A stretch of 64,000 nt of DNA from assembly GCF_001675285.1 (NCBI RefSeq), contig NZ_LSGQ01000028.1, forward strand, positions 62,001 to 126,000, in the 5' to 3' direction. A program made the translations under genes and the position numbers. Origin of the DNA: Elizabethkingia miricola (GTDB lineage: Bacteria; Bacteroidota; Bacteroidia; Flavobacteriales; Weeksellaceae). Below, one piece after another: positions 44,388 to 54,009 of this stretch (positions are counted from its first letter, which is position 1; every line of letters begins with the position of its first letter). Under the pieces are notes generated by a model that did no database searches, was not told the origin of the DNA, and saw only the letters and a list, made by a program, of their open reading frames with translations.

Positions 44388-44585
44388 ATCTAACTTCTAA
44401 ATTATATAATATTTGTTACAGTAAGCGAGTAGGCTGATCTTGTAACTCCTTTCGGTGCTGTAAAGATAAGGAGATAATATCAATAAGATTTTAAGGAAAA
44501 TGAAGTGTTAGGTTACAGCAATATATTTTTATTGTCCGGAATATTAAGTATTATTCCTGTGCTTTTTAATTATGAATATAAATAA

Positions 44586-44605
44586 AGCAGACTAAAAAGT
44601 CTGCT
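44586..44605 (-). terminator. Bidirectional terminator
   Basis: AGCAGACT aaaa AGTCTGCT stem-loop, 14 bp past the stop of the 105-residue gene. Confidence 0.8.
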
Positions 44606-44618
44606 TTATAAAATTGAT

Positions 44619-44936
44619 TTATTCTTCGGCCAGGTATTTCCTGAGTTTATCTATAGCTTGTTCTATTTTGGAATTCTCTGCTTCCCCTTCTATTTTTCTG
44701 ATAGCATTCTCCAGCATAATCAAAGAATTCGTCCAGTCTCCGGTGCTGTTTTTAAAAATTAATTCATCTACAATAACTTCAAAAACAACCTTTTCCTTTG
44801 TTTTGTAAAGTCGGAAACTTACCTGATCGTCTCCGCCAGAAACCACACCATCAATGCTTTTCAGATCATAATTCTTAGGATTAGCATAGATCTTTTTTAA
44901 AAGCAATTGGGCATCCTGCATTTTCAATTCCGGCAT
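44619..44936 (-). CDS. Unrecognised small soluble protein
   Basis: 105 residues, no signal peptide or membrane segment. It has a helical N-terminus (AQLLLKKIYANPKNYD), a beta region (VSFRLYKTKEKVVFEVIVDEL) and a charged C-terminal helix (KIEQAIDKLRKYLAEE). No family recognised. The clean terminator and start support a real gene. Confidence 0.6.
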   Translation of the reverse strand: MPELKMQDAQLLLKKIYANPKNYDLKSIDGVVSGGDDQVSFRLYKTKEKVVFEVIVDELIFKNSTGDWTNSLIMLENAIRKIEGEAENSKIEQAIDKLRKYLAEE

Positions 44937-45131
44937 ATTATAAAGTTTGACAGTTTACGGAAGCAATAGTTTTCTTTCATAGAGTGCATTTATTAATGCT
45001 TGTGTAAAATTAAATATTTTTATTTAAATCTATTGTTAACAATTTATAGATTTTGTTCTGCTTTCTGAATAATATATCTGTACAATTAGTTTTAGATAGC
45101 AAAAAAGAATAGTTTCTCGGCAGAGGATCAG

Positions 45132-45139
45132 TATATTTG
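45132..45139 (+). promoter_or_regulatory. Candidate -7 element of the acetyltransferase gene
   Basis: TATATTTG fits TAnnTTTG, 32 bp before the ATG at 45172. Confidence 0.5.
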
Positions 45140-45171
45140 GTATTGTTAAGAAAATATGTAAACAGAAGCTG

Positions 45172-45651
45172 ATGATTGAATATCGAAATATTTTACCAAA
45201 TGAAAGCAAGGCTTACAGAATGATTCGCCTGGAAAGTCTAAAAGCATTCCCGGAGGCATTTAGTGCAAGTTATGAAGAGTCCGTGAAAATGGAAAAACTC
45301 CGACTGGAAGAAGATATTGAAAATCAAAAGCCGGATAGATTTGTAACAGGTGTATTTATAGATAATGAATTATCGGGGATATGTGCTTTTGTGAATGTTG
45401 GAAATAATACAGGTAATATTTTACAAATGTATGTAAGAAAAGGATTTCAGGGTAAGAGTATAGGTATGGAGCTTATACAGGCAACTATTCTGGAAGCAAA
45501 GTGCAGGTTTAATAATATAAAAGTAGAGTTGGAAGTAAAACCCGACAATACCAAAGCTTTTAATCTTTATAAGAGAGCCGGATTTGAAGAAATTCCTAAT
45601 GATCTTCAAGAAACTTCGGATGTGGTTATTATGAGATACCTCTGGGATTAA
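45172..45651 (+). CDS. GNAT-family N-acetyltransferase
   Basis: 159 residues. The acetyl-CoA loop is in MYVRKGFQGKSIGMELIQATI, followed by ELEVKPDNTKAFNLYKRAGFEE, the standard GNAT C-terminal half. The substrate amine is unknown. It stands alone and ends at a strong hairpin shared with the convergent hydrolase gene. Confidence 0.88.
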   Translation: MIEYRNILPNESKAYRMIRLESLKAFPEAFSASYEESVKMEKLRLEEDIENQKPDRFVTGVFIDNELSGICAFVNVGNNTGNILQMYVRKGFQGKSIGMELIQATILEAKCRFNNIKVELEVKPDNTKAFNLYKRAGFEEIPNDLQETSDVVIMRYLWD

Positions 45652-45668
45652 CTCTTTAATTAATAAAA

Positions 45669-45703
45669 AATGCTGACTGGTATGTTTAAGGACAGTCAGC
45701 ATT
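45669..45703. terminator. Bidirectional terminator between convergent genes
   Basis: AATGCTGACTG / CAGTCAGCATT 11-bp stem with a 13-nt loop, between the acetyltransferase stop and the hydrolase stop. Confidence 0.8.
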
Positions 45704-45736
45704 TTAGACTAAACTATAAATTACTTACGATACATT

Positions 45737-46777
45737 TTAGTATAGAGACTTAATAAACACATCGGCTTCGTTAATTAATTGTTTTAATGCCGTTTCTTCC
45801 ATAGGATAGTGCCCACCGTCTTTTAGGATTTTCACAGTATAAGGTGCTTTAATATCCTTCATGGTAATTTCACTAAGATGAAGAGGTGTCCATTTGTCTT
45901 TTTCAGGCTGAGTCAACAGGATTGGACATATGTCAAACTGATTGACAGGAATGGGTAGTTTATAATGAGCATATTCATACATAAACTGCAACTGTACACT
46001 TGCTCCGGCTGAAGCATCATCTTTCAAAAATATCTTTAAAGCCTTTTTATTATTGGTAAGATAATTCATTTTAGAAACGGCTTTCATAGGAATTTTGGCT
46101 CTTTTAAAACCTATCTTACTAAGCCCATTCATGATGGGAAAAGTAAGCCAATTCGCCCATCCAAATTTTGCAGTTTCTTTTCCTATTGTTTTATCATCAT
46201 TTTTCAGAAAGCACATTCCGATTATTCCGGAGACTTCATCCATAAAGCAAGCCGAATTGTAACAAATCATTCCGCCAGCACTCAATCCATAAAGAACCGG
46301 TTTTTTATAATCCCTTTTAGTTTCTGCATTTACAAAATCCGCAAAGCAGTGTATCCAGTCATCATAGGTTATATTTTTCTGATTTACTTCAGTCATTCCG
46401 TAACCAAGATTATCAATAGCCACAACGTCATAACCCAGTTCAGCCATTTTATGACCAAAAATCATGTTCAGTTGTCTTCCGTTTGTACCAACACCATGAT
46501 GTAGAAATATTCTGTATTTGGCATTAGGATTGGGATAACGATCGAGGTGAATTTTATTACCTTTCCATTCCCATACTTCTTCAACAGGTAAGTAGTTGTC
46601 TTTAATCTGAAAATCTGCCGGAAGAAGCGCATTTAGCTCCTTCCATGCACTGTTTGATGAATAAGTTTTCATTTCTGTATTTATTTTTGATGTTTGTAAA
46701 ATTTCATTCTGAGCATTAATTTTTTTAACAGCTAAAAAGGCTATTCCAAGAGCCAGAATATTTTTCATCGTTTTCAT
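45737..46777 (-). CDS. Alpha/beta hydrolase, probably exported
   Basis: 346 residues. The N-terminus (ILALGIAFLAVKKINAQ) looks like a weak signal peptide. IFLHHGVGTNGRQ is the oxyanion region, YGLSAGGMICYN has Ser166, and the late DGGHYPMEE gives the histidine. The substrate is unknown. It is followed upstream by a Crp/Fnr-type regulator in the same direction, 69 bp away, which may control it. Confidence 0.82.
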   Translation of the reverse strand: MKTMKNILALGIAFLAVKKINAQNEILQTSKINTEMKTYSSNSAWKELNALLPADFQIKDNYLPVEEVWEWKGNKIHLDRYPNPNAKYRIFLHHGVGTNGRQLNMIFGHKMAELGYDVVAIDNLGYGMTEVNQKNITYDDWIHCFADFVNAETKRDYKKPVLYGLSAGGMICYNSACFMDEVSGIIGMCFLKNDDKTIGKETAKFGWANWLTFPIMNGLSKIGFKRAKIPMKAVSKMNYLTNNKKALKIFLKDDASAGASVQLQFMYEYAHYKLPIPVNQFDICPILLTQPEKDKWTPLHLSEITMKDIKAPYTVKILKDGGHYPMEETALKQLINEADVFIKSLY

Positions 46778-46845
46778 TGCATGTCTTTTTGTTATGTTGA
46801 CGATGCAAAGTTCAATAACAGAATAATGATTTTATTTAAATTAAT

Positions 46846-47436
46846 TTAAAAAGTGATTTTTGATTTCAGATTACTCAGCCATACATTTGTTATTCCCATA
46901 AAGCTGGCAATGTTCTGAGCGGGGAAACGCTGTAACAAGAAACTGTAGTTTTCATATAGCCATTTAAGGTATTCCTCACTTGTCAATCCTAATTGAAAAT
47001 TTCTGAAAAGGTCTATTGCTAAAAATAGCTCTTCAGTCTTATGTATATAAAACTGAAGAAATTTGATGTTGTTTTGCATCTCTTGCATGAGAAAATCATA
47101 ATCAACAGCCAGTACTACCGATTTTTCGTTTGCAATTATTTCATATGCCGTTTTCTGATGAAAATAAATGGTGTCATAAGATTTGAAAAATTCACAGAAA
47201 CTGTCAGTATGAAACATTACTGTTTTTTCCTCTCCTTTTGATGTGATGATATTACGAACAAAACTCCCCTCAGCAATGAAATAAATTTTACGATTGTTGG
47301 ACTGAAAGGTAATTAAAGATTCATTTTTATCCAGAAGAAGGATTTCACACCTGTCATTTAATTTTGCAATAAATTCATTCTTACCATCTTCCGGTAATTT
47401 ATCAGCTAGCTTTTGAAAGTATTGATTATTCTCCAT
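46846..47436 (-). CDS. Crp/Fnr-family cyclic-nucleotide-binding-domain regulator
   Basis: 196 residues. The N-terminal beta-roll (LLDKNESLITFQSNNRKIYFIAEGSFVR) is the cNMP-binding-like domain. The C-terminal part FPAQNIASFMGITNVWLSNLKSKI is a degenerate helix-turn-helix, typical of the many Bacteroidota Crp-like proteins that do not bind cAMP. It may regulate the downstream hydrolase. Confidence 0.82.
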   Translation of the reverse strand: MENNQYFQKLADKLPEDGKNEFIAKLNDRCEILLLDKNESLITFQSNNRKIYFIAEGSFVRNIITSKGEEKTVMFHTDSFCEFFKSYDTIYFHQKTAYEIIANEKSVVLAVDYDFLMQEMQNNIKFLQFYIHKTEELFLAIDLFRNFQLGLTSEEYLKWLYENYSFLLQRFPAQNIASFMGITNVWLSNLKSKITF

Positions 47437-47503
47437 TTGAATTATTCATGATTGAATAAAGATAATAAACAAATGTATCAATTTGATTGTGTTTGTATCA
47501 GTA

Positions 47504-48598
47504 TTATTTCTTTACTGGAGCAAGCGGCATTGGGGGAGGCGGAGTAGTTGTCAGAGGGATTTTTTCGTATTGGGTTTCTAATCCGGATTTTGGCAGGCCT
47601 TTGTAACGGTAGCTTTTATCGGAAGCATCATTACATTTGCTGAAAAATACTGTAGAGTTTAGAATCTCTTTTTCTAATATTCTGCTATAGGATCTCGTTT
47701 CCGGTTGTGTTTTTGAGAATTTCCGGACATAACGAGGATCAATAAACGGGTTATCATTATAATATTCCGCGTTTTCATCTATATTCTTACCAATGTATTG
47801 ATTAGAACCTGAGTCATAATTATAAACTGACATGTCCGGATTAGGAATTACATTATAATGTTTATTGGCAATGATATAGTCCTCTTTTTTCTCTTTGTAT
47901 TTCGAATAGCTGTTCTTCATATCCAGAAGTTCTTTCCATTGGCTTTGTTTTTCCTCATATTTTAGATAGCCATTTTCTCCACCGAAGTTAGATAGCTTTA
48001 ACGTTGTTCCTTTTTCATTAGTTTGCATTATGCCGCTGAAATTTTCATATTCGGGTCTTGGTTGGTTATAAACAAATATGAAATCATTATAGCCTTTATC
48101 ATTCTTATACTTCCATGCGTTATATGGTCTTATCATATCGCTGAATTCCTTATCAGCAAGGCTGTAAAGTGTAAATTCTTTTATATTTTTCTGCATTTCG
48201 GATACAAAAGGCCCGGAGAAGCAATTAGGATTGTCATTAAAAATATTTTGTACAGTATTAGCATTGTTAAACCGGATTAGTGTTTTATTTCCTCTTTCAA
48301 ACCCTGCGTAGTTAATCCTGATATCAGAGCCTAAGGATTTATTCTGTGTAGCATATACCTCAAACAATTCCCGTTTTTCCGGAAAGAAAAGCAATATGTC
48401 TTTATCAAAACGATATTCACCAAATACAGCTGTGGCATATCCATATAAAATAAAAGTACCATCATCAAAAAGGTATACACCATCATTACTGCCATATCCA
48501 CCTGCATATTGGATATATCTTGGATCTTTTTTGTTTTCTTGCGCAAAAATATTCAGGGCAAATAATAAAGAAAGTATTAATGTGATCCGGTACTTCAT
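47504..48598 (-). CDS. Unrecognised exported protein
   Basis: 364 residues with a signal peptide (LLFALNIFAQE). The mature protein begins DPRYIQYAGGYGSNDGVYLFDDGTFILYGYATAVFGEYRF, which reads as beta strands, and ends with a proline-rich tail (TTPPPPMPLAPVKK). No known family. It is probably periplasmic or at the outer membrane. Monocistronic. Confidence 0.6.
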   Translation of the reverse strand: MKYRITLILSLLFALNIFAQENKKDPRYIQYAGGYGSNDGVYLFDDGTFILYGYATAVFGEYRFDKDILLFFPEKRELFEVYATQNKSLGSDIRINYAGFERGNKTLIRFNNANTVQNIFNDNPNCFSGPFVSEMQKNIKEFTLYSLADKEFSDMIRPYNAWKYKNDKGYNDFIFVYNQPRPEYENFSGIMQTNEKGTTLKLSNFGGENGYLKYEEKQSQWKELLDMKNSYSKYKEKKEDYIIANKHYNVIPNPDMSVYNYDSGSNQYIGKNIDENAEYYNDNPFIDPRYVRKFSKTQPETRSYSRILEKEILNSTVFFSKCNDASDKSYRYKGLPKSGLETQYEKIPLTTTPPPPMPLAPVKK

Positions 48599-48753
48599 CT
48601 GTTTTTTCGTTTGATTTATGGCAAATATACTCTATATCAGGCTATAATGAAATTGGAAATTTTATCTAAAAAGTTGGTTTATCAAGCCTCATCAAGTAAA
48701 AATACTTTGTAAACCCTTTATTTTGCTTATTTTTAGGCAGAAAAAGTAAAACC

Positions 48754-50595
48754 ATGAAGAACAGAATTACCAGCTTACTGTTATTAAGCCTTAGTATAGG
48801 TAGTATAGCAGCACAGGAAAAGAAGAACAACGATGAAGCAAAAATGCAATGGTTCCGGGATGCCAAACTAGGGGTATTCATCCATTGGGGAATCTATTCT
48901 GTAAACGGAATATCAGAATCCTGGTCTTTTTTTAATAATTACATCAATCATGATAATTATATGAAGCAGTTGGGAGGATTCAATGCTTCCCGCTATAATC
49001 CGGATGAATGGATAAAACTGATTAAAGAATCCGGTGCCAAATATTCAGTGATTACAACAAGGCACCATGACGGAATTTCTCTATGGAATTCGAAATCGGA
49101 TAAAGCTATTACCAGTTTTAAAGATGCTGCAGCTAAAGAAGATCTGATTGCTCCTTTTGTGGCTGACTTAAAGAAAGCAGGATTGAAAACAGGACTTTAT
49201 TATTCGCTTCCGGATTGGAGTCATCCTTATTACGACGTTAATACGCGTACAAAGAAGCGTTATGATATTGCTAAGGATCCTGTACGCTGGCAGAATTTTA
49301 TTAAATATTATCAGGGACAGCTAAGCGAGTTGTCGACACAGTTTAAACCTGATTTAATATGGTTTGATGGGGATTGGGAGCATACTTCAGCAGAATGGCA
49401 GGCACCGCAAACACTAGCTAACCTCAGAAAATATAATCCGAATATTATTATTAATTCGCGTTTGAATAATCACGGCGATTATGAAACGCCGGAGCAGGGG
49501 ATACCTGTAGTAGCTCCTCAGAGTAAATATTGGGAATTGTGTTATACAATGAATGACTCCTGGGGATATCAGCCTTTCGATAAAAATTACAAATCACCTA
49601 ATATGATTGTAAGAACGCTTGCTGATGTAATCAGTATGGGGGGGAATCTCCTTATCGATATAGGACCAAAGGCAGATGGAAGCATTCCTGCAGAACAGGT
49701 TAAAATCCTTGAAAACCTTGGAAGATGGACAAAGAAAAATTCAGATGCGATATACACAACCCGTCAGGGTCTGCCTTTTGCAAACTACAGAGGAAAATCT
49801 TCTTTGTCTGTTGATGGTAAAAAGCTATTCCTGTATCTGGAAGAGGCAAAAGATTTTGCGAAAATTTATGGGCTAATTTCAGCTCCTGTTTCTGCACAGG
49901 TTATCGGAGATACCAATGCTAAAATAAATTATAACCAGGATCAAAGCGGAAACCTTACACTTTCATTTGCAAATACGCAGTTTGATAAAGATGTAACTGT
50001 TGTACAGCTTAACTTTAATGAGCTGGTGAAAGTAACAGACAAAATAACAGATCCTGTACCTGCTCTTCAGAATGTACTGGAAAATCCGGAGGCAAAGAAA
50101 TCTGCTTACGAAATAGCCAATCAATTGCATAAAGGCACTAATCTCCTCAACAATGCAGGAATTACACAGGACGGAATGGATATGAAAATAAAGAAAACAT
50201 CCAAAACAAATCCTGAGGTGTTGAACTGGATCAGTAAAAATGCTGAAGCTCTGTATGAAACAGGAGCAGGTCTTCCGGATGGACATTATTCTGGGATGAG
50301 TGCATTGTCGAAAGATAAACAAACACTTTACTTATTTGTGGAAGGAACACCTACAGGGCCAATAGCATTGAAGGGACTGAAAAATAACATTTCACGAATA
50401 AGAATTGCCGGAGAAGGATCCATCATCCCACACCGTATTTATAACAAATTATATTGGAGTGCAGTTCCGGGTATTGTTTATATTGATGTTCCAAAAGAAA
50501 GATTGGACAAAAATCTTACTGTTATTGCTGTTCTCCTGGATAAACCTGTTGATTTGTATCGTGAAAAGATAGGTGCTGTGGAAAGTAATCTATAA
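48754..50595 (+). CDS. Alpha-L-fucosidase (GH29) with duplicated C-terminal domain
   Basis: 613 residues with signal peptide (SLSIGSIAAQE). The GH29 barrel shows LGVFIHWGIYSV, TTRHHDGISLW and LIWFDGDWEH, where Asp205 is the likely nucleophile. After the barrel there are two similar beta-sandwich segments, starting at WTKKNSDAIYTTRQGLP (about 325) and WISKNAEALYETGAGLP (about 492). It probably releases fucose from host or environmental glycans in the periplasm. No SusC/SusD partner is near. A MITE-like repeat follows it. Confidence 0.92.
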   Translation: MKNRITSLLLLSLSIGSIAAQEKKNNDEAKMQWFRDAKLGVFIHWGIYSVNGISESWSFFNNYINHDNYMKQLGGFNASRYNPDEWIKLIKESGAKYSVITTRHHDGISLWNSKSDKAITSFKDAAAKEDLIAPFVADLKKAGLKTGLYYSLPDWSHPYYDVNTRTKKRYDIAKDPVRWQNFIKYYQGQLSELSTQFKPDLIWFDGDWEHTSAEWQAPQTLANLRKYNPNIIINSRLNNHGDYETPEQGIPVVAPQSKYWELCYTMNDSWGYQPFDKNYKSPNMIVRTLADVISMGGNLLIDIGPKADGSIPAEQVKILENLGRWTKKNSDAIYTTRQGLPFANYRGKSSLSVDGKKLFLYLEEAKDFAKIYGLISAPVSAQVIGDTNAKINYNQDQSGNLTLSFANTQFDKDVTVVQLNFNELVKVTDKITDPVPALQNVLENPEAKKSAYEIANQLHKGTNLLNNAGITQDGMDMKIKKTSKTNPEVLNWISKNAEALYETGAGLPDGHYSGMSALSKDKQTLYLFVEGTPTGPIALKGLKNNISRIRIAGEGSIIPHRIYNKLYWSAVPGIVYIDVPKERLDKNLTVIAVLLDKPVDLYREKIGAVESNL

Positions 50596-50608
50596 TATTA
50601 CTTATATA

Positions 50609-50738
50609 AGAGCCTGTTTTAAATACTCTTTGACAAGCTCAGAGTGACATTGCCCATCCAAAAAATATTCCTTTAAGACTGTCAGACTGAGCCTGTCGAA
50701 GTCTAATATTATTTTGAATTAAAATTTAAACAGGCTCT
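50609..50738. mobile_element. MITE-like palindromic repeat, copy 2
   Basis: 130 bp, bounded by AGAGCCTGTTTTAAAT and AAAATTTAAACAGGCTCT. Inside are TTTGACAAGCTCAGAGTGACA and its approximate inverse TGTCAGACTGAGCCTGTCGAA. Same family as 32799-32939. It lies directly after the fucosidase stop. Confidence 0.7.
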
Positions 50739-50750
50739 AAAATTTTATAA

Positions 50751-50780
50751 AGCACTCAGAATTATACTGAGTGCTTTTTT
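50751..50780 (+). terminator. Terminator downstream of the fucosidase/MITE
   Basis: AGCACTCAG / CTGAGTGCT 9-bp stem with a 7-nt loop and six Ts. Confidence 0.85.
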
Positions 50781-50853
50781 ATTAAAAAAAACAATAGCAC
50801 TTACATTTATTATAATTAAGTTTATATTCAGTTAAAAATTAAGAAATAGAGCC

Positions 50854-51099
50854 ATGAAAAACGAAAATTTAAGTGAATTAAGTACAGATGATTTACGAAA
50901 GAAAGAAAAAGTAACAAAGCTTATAACAAGTGTGTTTATTGGACTTTTAACATTATTATTTGTATTATCAATCTATATTACCATAAAGAAAGGATTTACA
51001 CCATTGTTTGTTGTGGCATTGGCACTATTTCCGATTGTTACACTTAACCTAAAAAATCTGAAAAATATTCGAAACGAAATCGACTCAAGAAAGAATTGA
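50854..51099 (+). CDS. Small two-helix membrane protein
   Basis: 81 residues. A charged N-terminus is followed by two hydrophobic segments (about 27-46 and 50-66) and a basic tail. It ends with a KNIRNEIDSRKN segment. No family recognised; it resembles many short Bacteroidota membrane proteins. The start is the first ATG after an AT-rich leader. Confidence 0.6.
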   Translation: MKNENLSELSTDDLRKKEKVTKLITSVFIGLLTLLFVLSIYITIKKGFTPLFVVALALFPIVTLNLKNLKNIRNEIDSRKN

Positions 51100-51364
51100 A
51101 TAAATCCGTACTTATCTGGATTTTTATTTAATTCTCCCAAATAAAAAAAGAAAAACAAGTTATAATAAAATAGATTTCTCCTAAGAGTATCTGACAAAAT
51201 GATTGACAAATCAGGAGGATATTTTTGCTGCAACGCTTCTGGAAACACCCAAGTTCAGGCAATCAAATACATTGTCAAGCGTTTGATAATAAAATGTTTA
51301 ATGATTTTTTTTAGACTGTAAAAATAAATTTCATTCATACTAAAAATAAAAAATAGAAAAATCG

Positions 51365-51372
51365 TAACTTTG
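51365..51372 (+). promoter_or_regulatory. Candidate typA -7 element
   Basis: TAACTTTG followed by CGTCC matches TAnnTTTG, 18 bp before the ATG at 51391, giving a very short leader. Confidence 0.6.
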
Positions 51373-51390
51373 CGTCCGTAAAAATCCTTT

Positions 51391-53196
51391 ATGCAGCAAA
51401 TTAGAAATATTGCAATTATTGCGCACGTTGACCACGGTAAAACAACCCTGGTTGATAAAATTATCCACGCAACCCACATTTTCAGAGAAAACCAGGAAAG
51501 CGGAGAGCTTATCATGGATAACAATGATCTGGAAAGAGAACGTGGTATTACCATCTTATCAAAAAACATCTCTGTTACATATAAAGATGTAAAGATAAAC
51601 GTTATCGATACTCCTGGTCACGCCGATTTTGGTGGTGAAGTAGAGCGTGTATTGAAAATGGCAGATGGTGTTGTACTATTGGTTGATGCTTTCGAAGGAG
51701 CGATGCCACAAACACGTTTTGTACTTCAAAAAGCTCTTGAGCTTGGACTGAAGCCAATGGTGGTTATCAATAAAGTAGATAAACCAAACTGTCGTCCTGA
51801 AGAAGTTCATGACCAGGTATTCGATTTATTCTTCAACCTAGATGCTACTGAAGAGCAGTTAGATTTCCCTACATTCTACGGATCATCTAAACAAGGTTGG
51901 TTCAATAGCTCTTTAGAGCAGACTGATAGCATTTTACCATTATTAGATGGTATTCTGGAATATGTTCCGGAACCTAAAGTAGAAGAAGGTAACCTGCAAA
52001 TGCAGATTGTATCTTTAGATTACTCTTCATTCTTAGGTAGAATTGCAATTGGTAAAGTTGTAAGAGGAAGTCTTAAAGAAGGTCAATGGATTGGTCTTGC
52101 ACAGGAAGGCGACAAAATTGTAAAAGGAAAAGTTAAAGAATTATATGTATTCGAAGGATTAGGTAAGAAGAAAGTTAGTGAAGTACAGGCAGGTGATATC
52201 TGTGCTGTAGTTGGTTTCGATGCTTTCCAGATTGGTGATTCTTTCGTAGATCTTGAAAATCCTGAACCATTACCAAGAACATCTATCGATGAGCCTACAC
52301 TAAACATGACATTCTCTATTAACAATTCTCCTTTCTTCGGTAAAGATGGTAAATATGTTACCTCTAACCACCTTAGAGAAAGATTAGAAAAAGAACTAGA
52401 GAAAAACTTAGCACTAAGAGTTCAGCAGACAGGTGACGCGAATACATTCCTTGTATTTGGTAGAGGTATTCTTCACTTATCAGTTCTTATTGAAACGATG
52501 AGAAGAGAAGGTTATGAGATGACAATTGGTCAGCCTCAGGTTATCCTTAGAGAAATTGATGGTGTACAATGCGAGCCTTATGAATCTTTAGTAGTAGATG
52601 TACCTGAAGAATTTGCTTCAAGAGTTATCGATCTTGCTACACAAAGAAAAGGTGACCTTCACATTATGGAAACTAAAGGTGAAATGCAGCATATGGAATT
52701 CGAAATCCCTTCAAGAGGTCTTATCGGATTGCGTTCTCAAATGCTTACAGCAACTGCAGGTGAAGCTATTATGGCACACCGTTTCACAGAGTATAAGCCT
52801 TTCAAAGGTGCTATTCCGGGAAGAAACAATGGTGTATTGGTAAGTAAGACACAAGGACCAGCAACAGCATATTCTATTGAAAAATTACAAGACAGAGGTA
52901 AGTTCTTCGTAGATCCGGGTGAGGAAATCTACGCAGGTATGATCGTAGGAGAACAAAATAAGCCAGGAGATCTTGTTGTAAATATTGTTGAAGCTAAGCA
53001 GCTAAACAACATGCGTGCTTCCGGAAAAGATAAAGATGGTGGTATTGCTCCAAAAATCTTATTCTCATTGGAAGAATGTATGGAATATATCCAACATGAT
53101 GAATGTATCGAGGTAACACCTAACTTCATTCGTATGAGAAAGAAAATTCTTAGCGAAGAAGAAAGAAAACGTGCAGAAAGAATGGCTAAGGATTAA
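51391..53196 (+). CDS. typA: Translational GTPase TypA/BipA
   Basis: 601 residues, full length. G1 AHVDHGKTT (11-19), G2 RGITI, G3 DTPGHADFG and G4 NKVD are intact. They are followed by EF-G-like domains II, III and V and the TypA-specific C-terminal domain ending [13 protein letters not shown]. It binds the ribosome and assists assembly and stress adaptation. Its codon use is strongly biased, as for a highly expressed gene, and it has its own promoter and terminator. Confidence 0.97.
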   Translation: MQQIRNIAIIAHVDHGKTTLVDKIIHATHIFRENQESGELIMDNNDLERERGITILSKNISVTYKDVKINVIDTPGHADFGGEVERVLKMADGVVLLVDAFEGAMPQTRFVLQKALELGLKPMVVINKVDKPNCRPEEVHDQVFDLFFNLDATEEQLDFPTFYGSSKQGWFNSSLEQTDSILPLLDGILEYVPEPKVEEGNLQMQIVSLDYSSFLGRIAIGKVVRGSLKEGQWIGLAQEGDKIVKGKVKELYVFEGLGKKKVSEVQAGDICAVVGFDAFQIGDSFVDLENPEPLPRTSIDEPTLNMTFSINNSPFFGKDGKYVTSNHLRERLEKELEKNLALRVQQTGDANTFLVFGRGILHLSVLIETMRREGYEMTIGQPQVILREIDGVQCEPYESLVVDVPEEFASRVIDLATQRKGDLHIMETKGEMQHMEFEIPSRGLIGLRSQMLTATAGEAIMAHRFTEYKPFKGAIPGRNNGVLVSKTQGPATAYSIEKLQDRGKFFVDPGEEIYAGMIVGEQNKPGDLVVNIVEAKQLNNMRASGKDKDGGIAPKILFSLEECMEYIQHDECIEVTPNFIRMRKKILSEEERKRAERMAKD

Positions 53197-53220
53197 TTTT
53201 AATCATAAAGCTTCATATAT

Positions 53221-53247
53221 AAAGCCCCTTTCGAGGGGCTTTATTAT
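53221..53247 (+). terminator. Terminator after typA
   Basis: AAAGCCCCT / AGGGGCTTT stem with a short TTCG-type loop, followed by TATT, 25 bp past the typA stop. Confidence 0.85.
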
Positions 53248-53452
53248 TTAACATATATTTCTAATTTTCTGATTTCTCTTAAGTTTGGAACCTTATAGGT
53301 TTAAAAAATCATAGCTGAAAGCCATTCATTTTTTCTATTATATCCTTTATGGTTTAAAATTTGTTACTTATTACACAGTTTGAGTTTAGACAGCCTTAGT
53401 GTTTAGAAAAAAAAGCTATCTTTATTTTTAAGATTAAAACATAAATAGTATT

Positions 53453-53893
53453 ATGAAAATGATTTATCTGAAAAGGTTAATGGTATTGGCGGGTATAGTT
53501 GTTGTAGGTATGGTAGCCGCACAAAAACAAACCATTACCAAAGCACAACTTCCATCCAATGCTCAGGATTTCCTGAATAAATACATCAGTGGTAAGCCAT
53601 TTATTTATATTAAAAATGCAGAAAATCCTAATGATGTAGACTTTACTGTAAAATATAGTAACGGAGTAGAAGTAGAATTTCACAATGATGGTGAATGGGA
53701 AGAAGTAGATGGTAAAGGTAATGCCATTTCTACAGGATTTCTTCCGGGATCTCTAACCAATTATACAAATTCTAACTACAAAGGAGACCCTATTGTATGG
53801 GTAAGCCGTGAAAAAGGTAAGTATGAAGTAAAACTAAAAAGCGGGCTTAAATTAGAATTTGAGCTGAACGGAACGTTTTCCAAAATTAATTAA
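53453..53893 (+). CDS. Exported PepSY-like-domain protein
   Basis: 146 residues with a signal peptide (VVVGMVAAQKQ). The mature part contains a tandem pattern, LPSNAQDFLNKYI ... VDFTVKYSNGVEVEFHNDGEWEEVDGKG then ... KGKYEVKLKSGLKLEFELNGTFSKI, which is the PepSY-like (PF11396) beta fold typical of periplasmic proteins in Bacteroidota. Function unknown; the fold usually binds or inhibits other envelope proteins. Monocistronic with its own terminator. Confidence 0.8.
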   Translation: MKMIYLKRLMVLAGIVVVGMVAAQKQTITKAQLPSNAQDFLNKYISGKPFIYIKNAENPNDVDFTVKYSNGVEVEFHNDGEWEEVDGKGNAISTGFLPGSLTNYTNSNYKGDPIVWVSREKGKYEVKLKSGLKLEFELNGTFSKIN

Positions 53894-53935
53894 GGTTACT
53901 GTACTTATTAGTCGATATTTTTCAATTTATTATAT

Positions 53936-53964
53936 AAAGCTGCAAGATTTTGCAGCTTTTTCAT
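53936..53964 (+). terminator. Terminator after the PepSY-like gene
   Basis: AAAGCTGCAA / TTGCAGCTTT stem with a 4-nt loop and a T-tract. Confidence 0.8.
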
Positions 53965-53984
53965 TTTTCAATTTGCATTATTTA

Positions 53985-53992
53985 TATATTTG
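53985..53992 (+). promoter_or_regulatory. Candidate -7 element of the APC permease
   Basis: TATATTTG fits TAnnTTTG, 17 bp before the ATG at 54010. Confidence 0.5.
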
Positions 53993-54009
53993 GGATCAAA
54001 ATTTAAACT

